Origin: Pseudobdellovibrio sp.
GTDB lineage: Bacteria > Bdellovibrionota > Bdellovibrionia > Bdellovibrionales > Bdellovibrionaceae
Length of the DNA stretch: 64,000 nt
NCBI GenBank assembly: GCA_023701385.1
Contig: JAMPXC010000006.1
Location: 40,616 to 104,615, forward strand
Reading direction: 5' to 3'
Shown here: piece after piece, positions 18,188 through 26,865 of the stretch
Layout of the letters: each line of letters begins with the position of its first letter
Position numbering within the stretch: position 1 is the first letter of the stretch
The notes under the pieces: generated by a model
Told to the model about the DNA's origin: nothing
Database searches by the model: none
Seen by the model: the letters and a program-made list of their open reading frames with translations, nothing else
Made by a program: the position numbers and the translations under genes

Positions 18188-19231
18188 TTAGGCGATTTTT
18201 TTAACGCCTAGATCTTGTTCTGTTAATTCAAAGCACACTTTAAACTGTGTTGGTTTTTTAGGTTTTTGACCTGAAGATTCTGGCCAGAAAACTTTGTCAT
18301 AACCGTGGTGTAAACCGAATAACTCTTCACGTACGCGGAATAATAAGCCCGCTGATGAACCTAATAACCAGTCCATTTGGATTTGATGAAGGTATTGTTC
18401 TAAGTCAGCATTCGCTTGGTGAGAAAGAATATCTTGCGGTAATTGGTCAACCAGTGCGCAAGCGTTGTGGTTGTATTGGTCAAAAGCGCGTTGCATAGGT
18501 TCAACGAAAAGCTTTTCAATACGCACGTCTTTATCTTTGTGGCCTACAAATGGCGTCGCTAATTTTTTAAATTGCCAGTAAACCAACGCATCGTTTGTTG
18601 TAAAATCGGCACGTGGTAAGTAGTCAGAAATTGAATCACATTTAACTGATTCAAACGATGAATCGTCGATATGAATATTGTGATCTAAAGCAATCAATGA
18701 ACGTAGATGGAACAAAAACGAATACATTGAAAGTAAGTGATCATTGAATTTTTTAGAAAACTTTAAAGTAAAATTATACATTAAAGGCGCTTTCATTTGG
18801 GATTCGAATTCGGAAAGCATATCAAAGGCTTGGTCTAATTTATTAAAGCTAATTCCTTTTGAAAAATCTTGGGCATCCCAGTAGGCAAACCATTGATTTT
18901 CAAAAGCTTGCACTAACTTTTCATCTACTGGTTTAAGCTTTTCTTGGATTTTGAAAAGACGGTCAGCACTTGAGTAAAATAAAGTCGCGTATGGGCATAA
19001 TTCTTCAATCGCATGGTTGATAAAATCTTTTTGTTTGGGGGCACTAAAAAAGTTCGTTAACTTTTGAAACTGCAACCCTACTAAAGAGTCATTTTGAAAT
19101 TTTAACGGAGGGTGGGGAGTGAATTCAGCGAAACGTGAATTTTGATCCCAAATTTCTAACGAAACTGGTTTTAACACCGGTCCACGCGTTGTTTTAATTT
19201 CAAAACCCATAACAAATGAAGATGGCTTCAT
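18188..19231 (-). CDS. Hypothetical protein, 347 residues
   Basis: Not recognised. It is a soluble, aromatic-rich protein with no signal peptide, largely alpha-helical through the middle (LKFSKKFNDHLLSMYSFL) with beta-like ends. The AGGAG ribosome site upstream of the ATG is strong. Upstream, a sigma-28-like -10 (ACCGATAA, 19279-19272) lacks a clear -35. The 10-mer CTAGACCTAA begins 84 nt before the start codon. It is followed by the minus-strand terminator at 18124. Confidence 0.7.
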   Translation of the reverse strand: MKPSSFVMGFEIKTTRGPVLKPVSLEIWDQNSRFAEFTPHPPLKFQNDSLVGLQFQKLTNFFSAPKQKDFINHAIEELCPYATLFYSSADRLFKIQEKLKPVDEKLVQAFENQWFAYWDAQDFSKGISFNKLDQAFDMLSEFESQMKAPLMYNFTLKFSKKFNDHLLSMYSFLFHLRSLIALDHNIHIDDSSFESVKCDSISDYLPRADFTTNDALVYWQFKKLATPFVGHKDKDVRIEKLFVEPMQRAFDQYNHNACALVDQLPQDILSHQANADLEQYLHQIQMDWLLGSSAGLLFRVREELFGLHHGYDKVFWPESSGQKPKKPTQFKVCFELTEQDLGVKKIA

Positions 19232-19322
19232 TAGAAACTCCTGTCGTCAAACGACGTTAAATCATATGTTGTTATCGGTATTCGTGACGGCAATAATGAT
19301 AATACTTAGGTCTAGGAAATAA

Positions 19323-19434
19323 GACCGCGCTAGCGGTCTCTTTAGAATAAGGTCTACCGGAGGTAGATCAAAATAAGAATAAGGTCTACCGGAGGTAGAT
19401 CAAAATAAGATTTAATTCGCCTTTGCGAATTAAA
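19323..19434. repeat. Row of four hairpins including a 32-bp tandem duplication
   Basis: Four palindromes occur in succession. GACCGC-GCTA-GCGGTC is at 19323-19338. GGTCTACC-GGA-GGTAGATC occurs twice, inside exact 32-bp tandem copies at 19344-19375 and 19376-19407. TTTAATTCGC-CTTT-GCGAATTAAA is at 19411-19434 and covers the stop codon of the HD-domain gene. Read on the minus strand, each hairpin is followed by a pyrimidine-rich CTTATTTT or TTATTC segment, so the block could be a tandem terminator for the HD-domain gene. It is the only tandem repeat noticed in non-coding DNA here. Confidence 0.8.
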
Positions 19435-20362
19435 TGGATTTAAGGATATTGCCTAGAGTTTGAATGTATTGGAGAGGGTATTTACCCATTTCTTGAACCA
19501 TCAAGTGTTTTACAACTTGTTCGCGGCCTAAACCTTCATAAGTCATCAAACGGTCAACAGTGTTCGCGGCACTTGTCACTAAAGCCATCGGATCAATTTG
19601 TTGTTCTGAATAACCTAACGGGCCAGAGGCATCACACTTTTCTTCGTGTTGGTGAATAATTGTCGTCACCGCTAAATCCATATGGTTTTTATCTTTAACT
19701 TTTTGCGCGCCTTCAACCGGATGTTTTTTGTAAATTTCTAGATCTTCTTTCGAGAAATCTCTCATCGGGCGGGCAATTTTAATTGGCGTATCGTAATGAC
19801 CAAAATCATGCAGCAATCCGCCTAAAGCTAAGAGTTGTCGCTGTTTTGCATCGAAAAGTTTAAGTTGTTCAGCGAGTGCTACAGCTAACGTTGAAACGGT
19901 CACACCATGGTGGGCGATGCTTTGATCAAGATTCGGTAAAGAGACAATAGATTTAACCGCATCGTTATTTTTAACTAAGAAATCCACGTATTTCGCTGAG
20001 GCGTCTTTGGCGGCCACGTAAGCTTCGGCATTTTCAGGGCGTTCGAAAACTTCTTCAGCGTTATTTTGCTGGGCTCCTTGAATGATTTCAGAGCGGGTTT
20101 TGATGTCTTTTCCTGATTTGTCGTCGTAAGCCATCTCGATATTTTTTTGCATGTAATTGCGGTAACGGCCTTCATCTTCAGTTGAGATATACATCTTTTT
20201 TAACTTTTTGGTTTTAAGACGTTCCAGGCGGGTACCTTCAAAAGAGTCGCCTTGGCGGAGGTATAAAATCCATTTCTCATCAATTTTAAGGTAAGCATCA
20301 AAGTCGATCTTTTGATCGCCGCGGAGGGTACTAACTCTGATTGATACGTAATCCTTTGCCAT
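19430..20362 (-). CDS. HD-GYP-like protein with degenerate GYP motif
   Basis: The 310-residue protein has an N-terminal domain (DYVSIRVSTLRGDQK) that resembles the N-terminus of the HD-GYP protein at 37241. A metal-binding HD domain follows (HDFGH near residue 185, IAHHGVTVSTLAVAL before it). The expected HHExxDGxGYP motif reads HQHEEKCDASGPLGY, so c-di-GMP hydrolysis is doubtful and it may be a binding or adaptor protein. The frame extends to a GTG at 20398. The ATG at 20362 aligns with the start of the relative and is preferred. It is divergent from the Hpt-like gene at 20392 with only 29 nt between starts. Confidence 0.82.
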   Translation of the reverse strand: MAKDYVSIRVSTLRGDQKIDFDAYLKIDEKWILYLRQGDSFEGTRLERLKTKKLKKMYISTEDEGRYRNYMQKNIEMAYDDKSGKDIKTRSEIIQGAQQNNAEEVFERPENAEAYVAAKDASAKYVDFLVKNNDAVKSIVSLPNLDQSIAHHGVTVSTLAVALAEQLKLFDAKQRQLLALGGLLHDFGHYDTPIKIARPMRDFSKEDLEIYKKHPVEGAQKVKDKNHMDLAVTTIIHQHEEKCDASGPLGYSEQQIDPMALVTSAANTVDRLMTYEGLGREQVVKHLMVQEMGKYPLQYIQTLGNILKSI

Positions 20363-20391
20363 TCTTTTCTCTTTTGGTAGACTTTCTAAGT

Positions 20392-20877
20392 ATGTCACTA
20401 GATGCAGATATTTTGAATGATTTTTTCGAAGAGTCCAATACCATCATCACCGAAAGCATTGAGCTTTTAGAAGAGATGGAAGGCGACTTCTCGCAGAAAG
20501 AAAGTTTAAAAGTCTTCGCTAATAAGATTGACCGCATCATGGGGGCCGCAGCAAGTATTGCGATGATGGCTGAACCAGACCATGGTTTGAATTTAGTGAC
20601 GGATTATACATCTCTTTGTAAAGTCGTGGCGTATAAAGCCGCCGAAATTCAAGATAACTCTAAGCTCTATGATGTAACCGTCGCGTTATTGTTAGATGCG
20701 GTTGAAGCATTAAATGTTTTGATTAAAAAAATTGATCTACCGATGGTGGAACTTAAAAAAGTAATTAGTCCCAATTTCATCGAACGTTTGCGTTGGATCT
20801 CAGAACAGTTTAGTAAACAAAACTCCCTGAAAGCGCAAAGCGAAATCGATGATCTGATGAAAAAATTAGGTTTCTAA
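20392..20877 (+). CDS. Hpt-like helical protein lacking the phospho-accepting histidine
   Basis: The 161-residue protein starts ADILNDFFEESNTIITESIELLEEME, which looks like the first helices of a CheA-type Hpt domain. The segment where Hpt proteins have HxxKG reads VFANKIDRIMGAAASIAM (about residues 41-58), so the phosphorylatable histidine is missing. It could be a structural or pseudo-Hpt adaptor. A longer frame from 20341 would run into the divergent gene; the ATG at 20392 is preferred. Its 3' end is one base from the TatD gene, which suggests co-transcription. Confidence 0.65.
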   Translation: MSLDADILNDFFEESNTIITESIELLEEMEGDFSQKESLKVFANKIDRIMGAAASIAMMAEPDHGLNLVTDYTSLCKVVAYKAAEIQDNSKLYDVTVALLLDAVEALNVLIKKIDLPMVELKKVISPNFIERLRWISEQFSKQNSLKAQSEIDDLMKKLGF

Positions 20878-20878
20878 A

Positions 20879-21679
20879 ATGTACAGCGACTGTCACGGTC
20901 ATTGGACAGATCCGCGCGTTTCTGAAGAGCTCCGCCAAACCTGGATGCGTGATTCGTTAAATGAAAATTTAGATCTTTTTATGGAAGCCGGTGTAAACCC
21001 TGAAGGGTGGCTGCGCCAGATCGCTTTACAAAAACAGTTTCCGAAAAATTTTAAAAATGCTTTTGGTCTGCATCCGTACTTTGTCGCTGAAAACGATGAA
21101 GCTACTTGTGAACAAGCTATGGATGAGTTAGCTAAAATTATTAATTTAGCATCAGGCCTAGGTGAGACGGGTTTAGATTTTCGTGAAAAGTATATTCAAA
21201 ATCCAAACAATGTTTCAGATGATGTGCGTGATCGCCAAATCGTCTTTTTTGAAAATCAAATTCAGTTAGCTATCGCATTTAAAAAACCATTAGTGCTTCA
21301 TGTGGTGCGTGCGCATTCTGAGGCTTTAAAAGTTTTAAATATCTGGGAGGCTGAAAAAGTCGGTGGAATGGTTCATGCCTTTAACTCGTCGATTGAAGTG
21401 GCTGAACAGTACATGGATCTTAACTTTTTGATTTCGGTGGGTGGGGCGGTCACGCATGAGAAAAACAAAAAATTGATGGAAGCGGTAAAAGCGATTCCTA
21501 TCGAAAAGCTTCTTTTAGAGAGCGATTGCCCAGATCAGGCGCCCGAAGGATGGGCGGAACCGCAAAATAGCCCATTATCTGTGCTACTTGTGGCTAAAAC
21601 TGTCGCTGAAATCAAACAAATGCCTTTAGATTTGGTCTTAGAAAAAACCACCGAAAACTTCAAAATGCTTTTCACTTAG
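20879..21679 (+). CDS. TatD-family metal-dependent hydrolase
   Basis: The 266-residue protein carries TatD-type motifs. These are an N-terminal DCHGHW (cf. DxHxH), GLHPYF, GLGETGLDF, PLVLHVVRAHSEAL, GMVHAFNSS and LLLESDCPDQAPEGW. These supply the metal ligands of the amidohydrolase-like TIM barrel. The family includes 3'-5' DNases and D-aminoacyl-related hydrolases; the substrate here is unknown. It follows the Hpt-like gene directly and precedes tcdA by about 50 nt, so the three are likely one operon. Confidence 0.85.
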   Translation: MYSDCHGHWTDPRVSEELRQTWMRDSLNENLDLFMEAGVNPEGWLRQIALQKQFPKNFKNAFGLHPYFVAENDEATCEQAMDELAKIINLASGLGETGLDFREKYIQNPNNVSDDVRDRQIVFFENQIQLAIAFKKPLVLHVVRAHSEALKVLNIWEAEKVGGMVHAFNSSIEVAEQYMDLNFLISVGGAVTHEKNKKLMEAVKAIPIEKLLLESDCPDQAPEGWAEPQNSPLSVLLVAKTVAEIKQMPLDLVLEKTTENFKMLFT

Positions 21680-21729
21680 GCTTATCTTTGGTACTTGTAT
21701 TTCTCTTGCTGGAAGCGAGGAAATTAACA

Positions 21730-22623
21730 GTGGAAATTCAGCCAACTAAACCGTTTGAGATTCAAGAAACTAACTACGTTTTGCATCGCCGTTTCGACCG
21801 CATGGGTCGTCTTGTGGGCGATCAAAATATGAAAACTCTTTTTAACACACACGTAATGATTTTAGGTCTTGGTGGTGTGGGTTCTTGGGCGGCTGAATCT
21901 TTAGCACGTTCAGGTGTTGGTAAAATCACCTTAATCGATCACGATGAAATTTGTATTACAAATGCGAATCGTCAGTTGCACGCGCTTCAAGGTCTTGTGG
22001 GTAAGAAAAAAGCCGAGATCATGGCTGAACGCTTACGTAAAATTAATCCGCAAGCTGAAGTGATTGCTAAACCAGTGTTTTATAACAAAGACACATCTGC
22101 TGAAATTTTATCAGCAAAACCTGACTACATCGTTGATTGTATCGATAACTTAACAGCAAAAACTTTCTTGTTAAATGAATGCCGTATACAAAATTTAAAA
22201 GTGATCACAAGCTGTGGTGCTTCTGCGAAAATGGACCCAACTCGTATTAAGATTGCAGACCTTGCAAAAACTGAAGTTGATCCTTTAGCGCACTCAATGC
22301 GTAAAATTTTACGCCAAGAGTTTAACTTTCCACGTGGCCGCGGTGCTTTTGGTATTCCATGTGTTTATTCAGATGAATTGCCAATGCCTTCGATCGAATT
22401 AAATTACGATAATGGCCAAGGTTTCAAATGCGTTTGCCCACAAGGTGAATACGATCCGCATTCATGCATTCACAGAAGTGTGATCTATGGAACAGCTAGT
22501 TTCGTAACAGGTGCTTTTGGTTTAACAATGGCTTCTTGGGTTGTGCGCGATGTAATGGCGCAAAACCAAGCGCAAGCAGCTGCTAGCAACACAGAAGCCA
22601 CTTCTGGCGGAGTGATGAACTAA
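21730..22623 (+). CDS. tcdA: tRNA threonylcarbamoyladenosine dehydratase TcdA (ThiF/E1-like)
   Basis: The protein has the E1-like adenylation motif MILGLGGVGSWAAESLARSG and the acidic NAD/ATP-binding loop LIDHDEICITNANRQ. IVDCIDNLTAKTFL and the TcdA-typical N-terminus HRRFDRMGRLVGDQNM are also present. TcdA cyclises t6A37 in tRNAs that read ANN codons, using ATP. A longer frame begins at a TTG at 21688. The GTG at 21730, preceded by GCGAGGAA, is the better start and gives 297 residues. Its stop overlaps the next small gene (TAATG). Confidence 0.87.
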   Translation: MEIQPTKPFEIQETNYVLHRRFDRMGRLVGDQNMKTLFNTHVMILGLGGVGSWAAESLARSGVGKITLIDHDEICITNANRQLHALQGLVGKKKAEIMAERLRKINPQAEVIAKPVFYNKDTSAEILSAKPDYIVDCIDNLTAKTFLLNECRIQNLKVITSCGASAKMDPTRIKIADLAKTEVDPLAHSMRKILRQEFNFPRGRGAFGIPCVYSDELPMPSIELNYDNGQGFKCVCPQGEYDPHSCIHRSVIYGTASFVTGAFGLTMASWVVRDVMAQNQAQAAASNTEATSGGVMN

Positions 22624-22760
22624 TGAGCTTAGTGATCTTCTTCGGTTTTTCATTAGTGGTTTTTTTAGCGGGTCTTTCGGTTGTCGGAGTGACTCTCTAC
22701 AAATGGTACGAGATGAAAAAACAGAAAAAAGCCCTTCCTTCGTGGAAGGACTTAGGCTAA
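22623..22760 (+). CDS. Small single-pass membrane protein, 45 residues
   Basis: The ATG overlaps the tcdA stop codon (TAATG) and the frame runs 45 codons. It has a hydrophobic segment (residues 3-25, VIFFGFSLVVFLAGLSVV), then the basic stretch KWYEMKKQKK and an end at WKDLG. This topology suggests an inner-membrane microprotein with a basic cytoplasmic tail. The coupling implies co-translation with tcdA. Its last codons contain a CCTTCC/GGAAGG hairpin without a T run. Function unknown. Confidence 0.6.
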   Translation: MSLVIFFGFSLVVFLAGLSVVGVTLYKWYEMKKQKKALPSWKDLG

Positions 22761-22797
22761 ATTTCTGACTTTAAAAAATAAAACGGAGTTTTATAAA

Positions 22798-23769
22798 ATG
22801 ACTATTACAAACTTTATCGATCATCACTTCAGACATTTCAATGCGGCGGCTTTACGTGACGCTGCTATTGGATACAAAACACACATCAATAACGGTGGCC
22901 AAATGTTAGTGACTCTTGCGGGCGCGATGAGTTCTGCAGAATTAGGTTTATCATTAGCTGAAATGATCCGTGCTGGTAAAGTTCACGCGATTTCTTGTAC
23001 TGGTGCAAACTTAGAAGAAGATATCTACAACTTAGTAGCTCACGATCACTACGTACGTATCCCTAACTACCGTGATTTAACTCCAGAGCAAGAACAAGAG
23101 TTATTAGACCGTCACTTAAACCGTGTAACTGACACTTGTATTCCTGAAGAAGAAGCTATTCGCCGTATCGAGCGCGTAGTTTACGAAGAGTGGGCTAAAG
23201 CAGATAAAGAAGGTAAGTCTTACTTTCCACATGAATTCATGTACAAAATTTTACTAAGCGGTAAATTAAAAGAGTTTTACCAAATCGATCCAAAAAATTC
23301 TTGGTTATTAGCAGCGGCAGAAAAAAATCTTCCCATGGTTGTTCCTGGTTGGGAAGATTCAACAACAGGTAATATCTTTGCTGGTCACGTGATGAAAGGG
23401 AATATCAAAAACGTTCACACTGTAAAAGGTGGTATCCAGTACATGACTTACTGGGCTGAATGGTACATGGGCTTAGCTGCTAAAAAGCAAAATGTTGGTT
23501 TCTTCCAAATCGGTGGCGGTATCGCTGGTGACTTCCCAATTTGCGTTGTTCCAATGTTAGATCAAGATTTAGAGCAAGATAACGTTCCTTTATGGGGCTA
23601 CTTCTGCCAAATTTCTGACTCAACAACTTCATACGGTTCATACTCTGGTGCGGTTCCTAATGAGAAAATCACTTGGGGTAAATTAGGTATTGATACGCCT
23701 AAGTTTATTGTTGAGAGCGACGCTTCTATTTGCGCGCCGCTAATGTTTGCCTACGTATTAGGTCAGTAA
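22798..23769 (+). CDS. Deoxyhypusine synthase-like protein
   Basis: The 323-residue protein matches the deoxyhypusine synthase fold. It has the N-terminal NGGQMLVTLAGAMSSAELG, a central NAD-binding region, GFFQIGGGIAGDFPI and the catalytic-lysine segment NEKITWGKLG, with DASICAPLM at the end. In eukaryotes this enzyme transfers aminobutyl from spermidine to eIF5A. Bacteria lack eIF5A, so bacterial members are thought to act in polyamine metabolism (for example homospermidine synthesis) or on another acceptor. The catalytic lysine is retained. It is preceded by a CGGAG ribosome site and followed by a strong terminator. Confidence 0.85.
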   Translation: MTITNFIDHHFRHFNAAALRDAAIGYKTHINNGGQMLVTLAGAMSSAELGLSLAEMIRAGKVHAISCTGANLEEDIYNLVAHDHYVRIPNYRDLTPEQEQELLDRHLNRVTDTCIPEEEAIRRIERVVYEEWAKADKEGKSYFPHEFMYKILLSGKLKEFYQIDPKNSWLLAAAEKNLPMVVPGWEDSTTGNIFAGHVMKGNIKNVHTVKGGIQYMTYWAEWYMGLAAKKQNVGFFQIGGGIAGDFPICVVPMLDQDLEQDNVPLWGYFCQISDSTTSYGSYSGAVPNEKITWGKLGIDTPKFIVESDASICAPLMFAYVLGQ

Positions 23770-23799
23770 TTTCTTAGATTACATTTAAAAAATATTACC

Positions 23800-23830
23800 A
23801 AAAAAGGCAGCTTTAGAGCTGCCTTTTTTG
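23800..23830. terminator. Bidirectional terminator between convergent genes
   Basis: AAGGCAGCT pairs with AGCTGCCTT around TTAG, with six A before and six T after. It serves the deoxyhypusine synthase-like gene on the plus strand and the phospholipase D operon on the minus strand. Confidence 0.93.
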
Positions 23831-23852
23831 TTTTGGTGTGTGGTGGTAGTGA

Positions 23853-25325
23853 CTAGAGCTGTTCTTTGACGATCGGGAATAATAATTCCCATAGCCATGT
23901 GTTGCCGTGGGCGCTGCGGATCATGTTAGCTAATTTTCTGACTTGGCGTTCATTTAAATGACCGATGTTGGTGTTCATGCGGTTTTCCATGCCTAGTAAA
24001 GTTGAGCGAGAAAGAATACGGGCTAACTTATCCTGAATATCATCTTGTAAATGGTTTTTTTGTTCTACCGCTGTAATGTCAGCGATAATACCGACCTCGC
24101 GGTTTAGGTTCTGTGAGCGGAAATCCCAGTTGTACGAACCCACGAAGAGTGTCTGGTTGTCGATAAGAACCATTTTTGCATGTAATGAGTCTGGTCCATT
24201 GTAAACCCAAACTTTAACACCTTCATTGACAGCTAAATGTACCGTGCGTCTAAAACCCACATGGGCAGCAGGCACATCATTCGAATTTTCACCATTCGTA
24301 AAAACTTCGACTTTAACTCCGCGTTGGCGAAGCGTACGGAACAGTTCAACCTGCTCAGGAGTCACCACAAAGTAGGGCGTAACAATAACTACATTTTTGT
24401 AGGCGCGGCCAATAGCGCGGTAAAGCTGTTTGGCGATATTATTTTCCACGGCTTCAGGTTTTTCTAAACTAGAACTTTGTCCAACCGGGTTATCATAAAT
24501 GTAATCAATCAATCCAGTTCTTACGGCTAACGTATCCCATTCGGCTAATACAGCTTGTTTACTTTGCGGAATACCGTGTTCAGCGATTGTTTTTTGGTAG
24601 GCCACATTTAAACTTAACTGCGCTTTTTGAATTTTTTTAATATTTTGTTTTCTGCGGTATTCACAGTTGTCGTACTCGTTTGAGCTATCGCGCCATCTTA
24701 AGTCGTCACAAGCATCTTCAGCTAAGCTCTTTTTATCTTTCCAGCCTAAATCAACCGGTTTTACAAAACGAGAAAACCAAAGGCTATCAAAGTATTGAGC
24801 CGCTTCGTTAATGGCCTGGCTCTCCAGAACTAAAGCATCTGTATCTTCAAGAACAGGTTTTGGGTCGTCGTCGTTATCGGAAAACTTTCCGAAGTAGCCA
24901 TTTGCCACGTTTCTTCCGCCAGAGATTAAGGCTTGGCGGTCGATGATCATAGCTTTATCGTGCATGCGTTTAGAGTAGCGCCACGGAGCATAGATTTTAA
25001 AATTGTTGTATTCACGAATTTCGATATTTGGATTTAATAATAAAGCCGCTTGTTTTTCATCCGACATTAAGTTGTGTAAAGCATCTACGATAATACGAAC
25101 TTTAACTCCGCGTTCTGCGGCGTAGCGAAGTAAGCTTAAACCCGAAGCTGAAACTTCGTCGTCTTCAATAGTAAAGTACTGAACGCGAATTTCGCGTTCC
25201 GCTGTTAAAATAAATTGGGCGCGGGCTTTTAATGAATCATCTGGATCATCTAAAAAAACGATCTTATCGGCAAAGGCCGTTTTCGTCGCTAGAATCATAA
25301 TAAGAGTTAGTAATAGTTTTTTCAT
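23853..25325 (-). CDS. Secreted phospholipase D-like protein (copy 1)
   Basis: The 490-residue protein has a Sec signal (MKKLLLTLIMILATKTAFA) and two PLD catalytic motifs: HDKAMIIDRQALISGGRN (HKD at residues 122-129) and HAKMVLIDNQTLFVGSYN in the C-terminal half. Both HxK(x)4D sets are complete, so it should be an active phosphatidyl-transferase or phosphodiesterase exported to the periplasm or beyond. It is the last gene of a three-gene minus-strand operon and lies 22 nt after its paralogue. Targets could include prey phospholipids or the cell's own cardiolipin. That is inference. Confidence 0.87.
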   Translation of the reverse strand: MKKLLLTLIMILATKTAFADKIVFLDDPDDSLKARAQFILTAEREIRVQYFTIEDDEVSASGLSLLRYAAERGVKVRIIVDALHNLMSDEKQAALLLNPNIEIREYNNFKIYAPWRYSKRMHDKAMIIDRQALISGGRNVANGYFGKFSDNDDDPKPVLEDTDALVLESQAINEAAQYFDSLWFSRFVKPVDLGWKDKKSLAEDACDDLRWRDSSNEYDNCEYRRKQNIKKIQKAQLSLNVAYQKTIAEHGIPQSKQAVLAEWDTLAVRTGLIDYIYDNPVGQSSSLEKPEAVENNIAKQLYRAIGRAYKNVVIVTPYFVVTPEQVELFRTLRQRGVKVEVFTNGENSNDVPAAHVGFRRTVHLAVNEGVKVWVYNGPDSLHAKMVLIDNQTLFVGSYNWDFRSQNLNREVGIIADITAVEQKNHLQDDIQDKLARILSRSTLLGMENRMNTNIGHLNERQVRKLANMIRSAHGNTWLWELLFPIVKEQL

Positions 25326-25347
25326 AGCTGACTCCAGTTTCGTCCTA

Positions 25348-26856
25348 TTACAGTTGTTTTTTAATTAACGGGTAAATGATTTGCCAGAACAGGATGTTTT
25401 TATTTCCTGATCTGATTTCTTTAGATAAGTCTGAAATATCATCATCATCAAATTCGCCATCATCGCCGATGTCGCCATTAAGATGTTTTTTATTTCCTAA
25501 ACGGGTAGAACGTTCATAAATACGCGCGATTTTAGCAAAAACATCTGTTTCGTCGGTTTTGATTGTGCTGTTTTCATTCAATGTTGCGATCACGCCCACT
25601 TCACGGTTTAAGTTTTGTGAACGGAAATCCCAGTTAAAAGAACCGATAAACATTTTGTTACGGTCAATTAAAACCATTTTTGCATGTAATGTATCTGGCC
25701 CGTTATATTCCCAGATTTGCACGCCGTACTTAAGAGCTAATTTACGCGTGTTTAAATAACCCACGTGTGCTACGGGTACGTCATTCGAATTTACGCCATT
25801 TGTAAAAACACGAACTTTAACTTTTCTAGCACGTAATTCTTTAAATAGTTCTTCTTGTTCAGGGGTCACGATTAAGTAAGGTGTAACAATAACCACTGAT
25901 TTTTGGGCTGTGCGAACTGCTTGATATAATTGTTTAGCGATATTGTCTTCAACAGCTTCTGGCTTTTTTAAAGAACTTTTTTGGCCTACCGGATTATCGA
26001 AGATATAATCGATAGATCCAACTTCCATAACACTTTTATTTGATGACCATTTTGCAGTAGCTTCAGCTTTTGTAAGATTGGTTTTGTGGGCCACAGCTAA
26101 ACGAATAAGTTCAGCACGTTGTTGACCTACCAGTTTTACATTGCGCTTGCGAAAGTACTCGCAAGATTCATATTCGTTTTGAGTTGTTTTATCTAAGGAT
26201 TGGTGGCGTTTTGTCTCACAGGCGCCTGGTTTAAGGCGGCTCAGAGAAAAATCGCGCAATTTAACTTCTTTAACAAATTTTGAATTCCAAAGATTATCAA
26301 AATAACCAGCAGCTTCATTGATTGCCGGGCTTTCCATAACTAAAATATCTGTGTCTTCAAGAACTGAATGATTAGGTTGTTCTTTGTCTTTTAAACCGAA
26401 ATAGCCGTTAGCGATATTGCGGCCGCCAGAAATAAGTATGTCATTATCAACTATTAAAGCCTTATCGTGCATGCGCTTTGTGTAGCGCCATGGGGCATAC
26501 CATTTAAATGTATTGTATTCTCTGATTTCGATATTTGTTAAGGGCTCGCCTTGATCGTCAGATAAAAACGCCGCCATTGTTTCACGTAACATTGAGTTAT
26601 TTAAAGCATCGACAATAATTCTGATGCGCGTATTTGGTTTTTTAATCGCTAGGTCACGTAAAATCGCTAAGCCACCGTTAGCCACTTCATCGTTTTCAAT
26701 TGTATAGTACTGGGCGCGAACTTCAGAATCGGCTGAAGAAACTAAATCTTTGCGGGCCTCAATAGATTCTTTAGTGCCTTCAAGCATAACGATTTTGTCA
26801 GCGAAAACATTTTGAACTGCTAACACCGTTATAAAGCCAAGAACTAATTTTTTCAT
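25348..26856 (-). CDS. Secreted phospholipase D-like protein (copy 2)
   Basis: The 502-residue paralogue of the downstream gene shares its signal peptide pattern (MKKLVLGFITVLAVQNVFA) and both intact HKD motifs (HDKALIVDNDILISGGRN; HAKMVLIDRNKMFIGSFN). The two align nearly end to end, so this is a tandem duplication. This copy has an extra acidic stretch near its C-terminus (DIGDDGEFDDDDISD) that could bind calcium. It lies 9 nt after the upstream 168-residue gene. Confidence 0.87.
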   Translation of the reverse strand: MKKLVLGFITVLAVQNVFADKIVMLEGTKESIEARKDLVSSADSEVRAQYYTIENDEVANGGLAILRDLAIKKPNTRIRIIVDALNNSMLRETMAAFLSDDQGEPLTNIEIREYNTFKWYAPWRYTKRMHDKALIVDNDILISGGRNIANGYFGLKDKEQPNHSVLEDTDILVMESPAINEAAGYFDNLWNSKFVKEVKLRDFSLSRLKPGACETKRHQSLDKTTQNEYESCEYFRKRNVKLVGQQRAELIRLAVAHKTNLTKAEATAKWSSNKSVMEVGSIDYIFDNPVGQKSSLKKPEAVEDNIAKQLYQAVRTAQKSVVIVTPYLIVTPEQEELFKELRARKVKVRVFTNGVNSNDVPVAHVGYLNTRKLALKYGVQIWEYNGPDTLHAKMVLIDRNKMFIGSFNWDFRSQNLNREVGVIATLNENSTIKTDETDVFAKIARIYERSTRLGNKKHLNGDIGDDGEFDDDDISDLSKEIRSGNKNILFWQIIYPLIKKQL

Positions 26857-26865
26857 ATAAAGCTC

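Noticed and set aside
19344..19407. 32-bp tandem units as a possible CRISPR array
   Set aside because: The two units are directly adjacent with no spacer and no cas genes are nearby. The palindromic layout fits hairpins or terminators.
25265..25290. GCCGATAA on the minus strand near the start of a phospholipase D gene
   Set aside because: It encodes the Ala-Asp-Lys after the signal peptide and lies inside the gene, with no -35 and no downstream start at the right distance.
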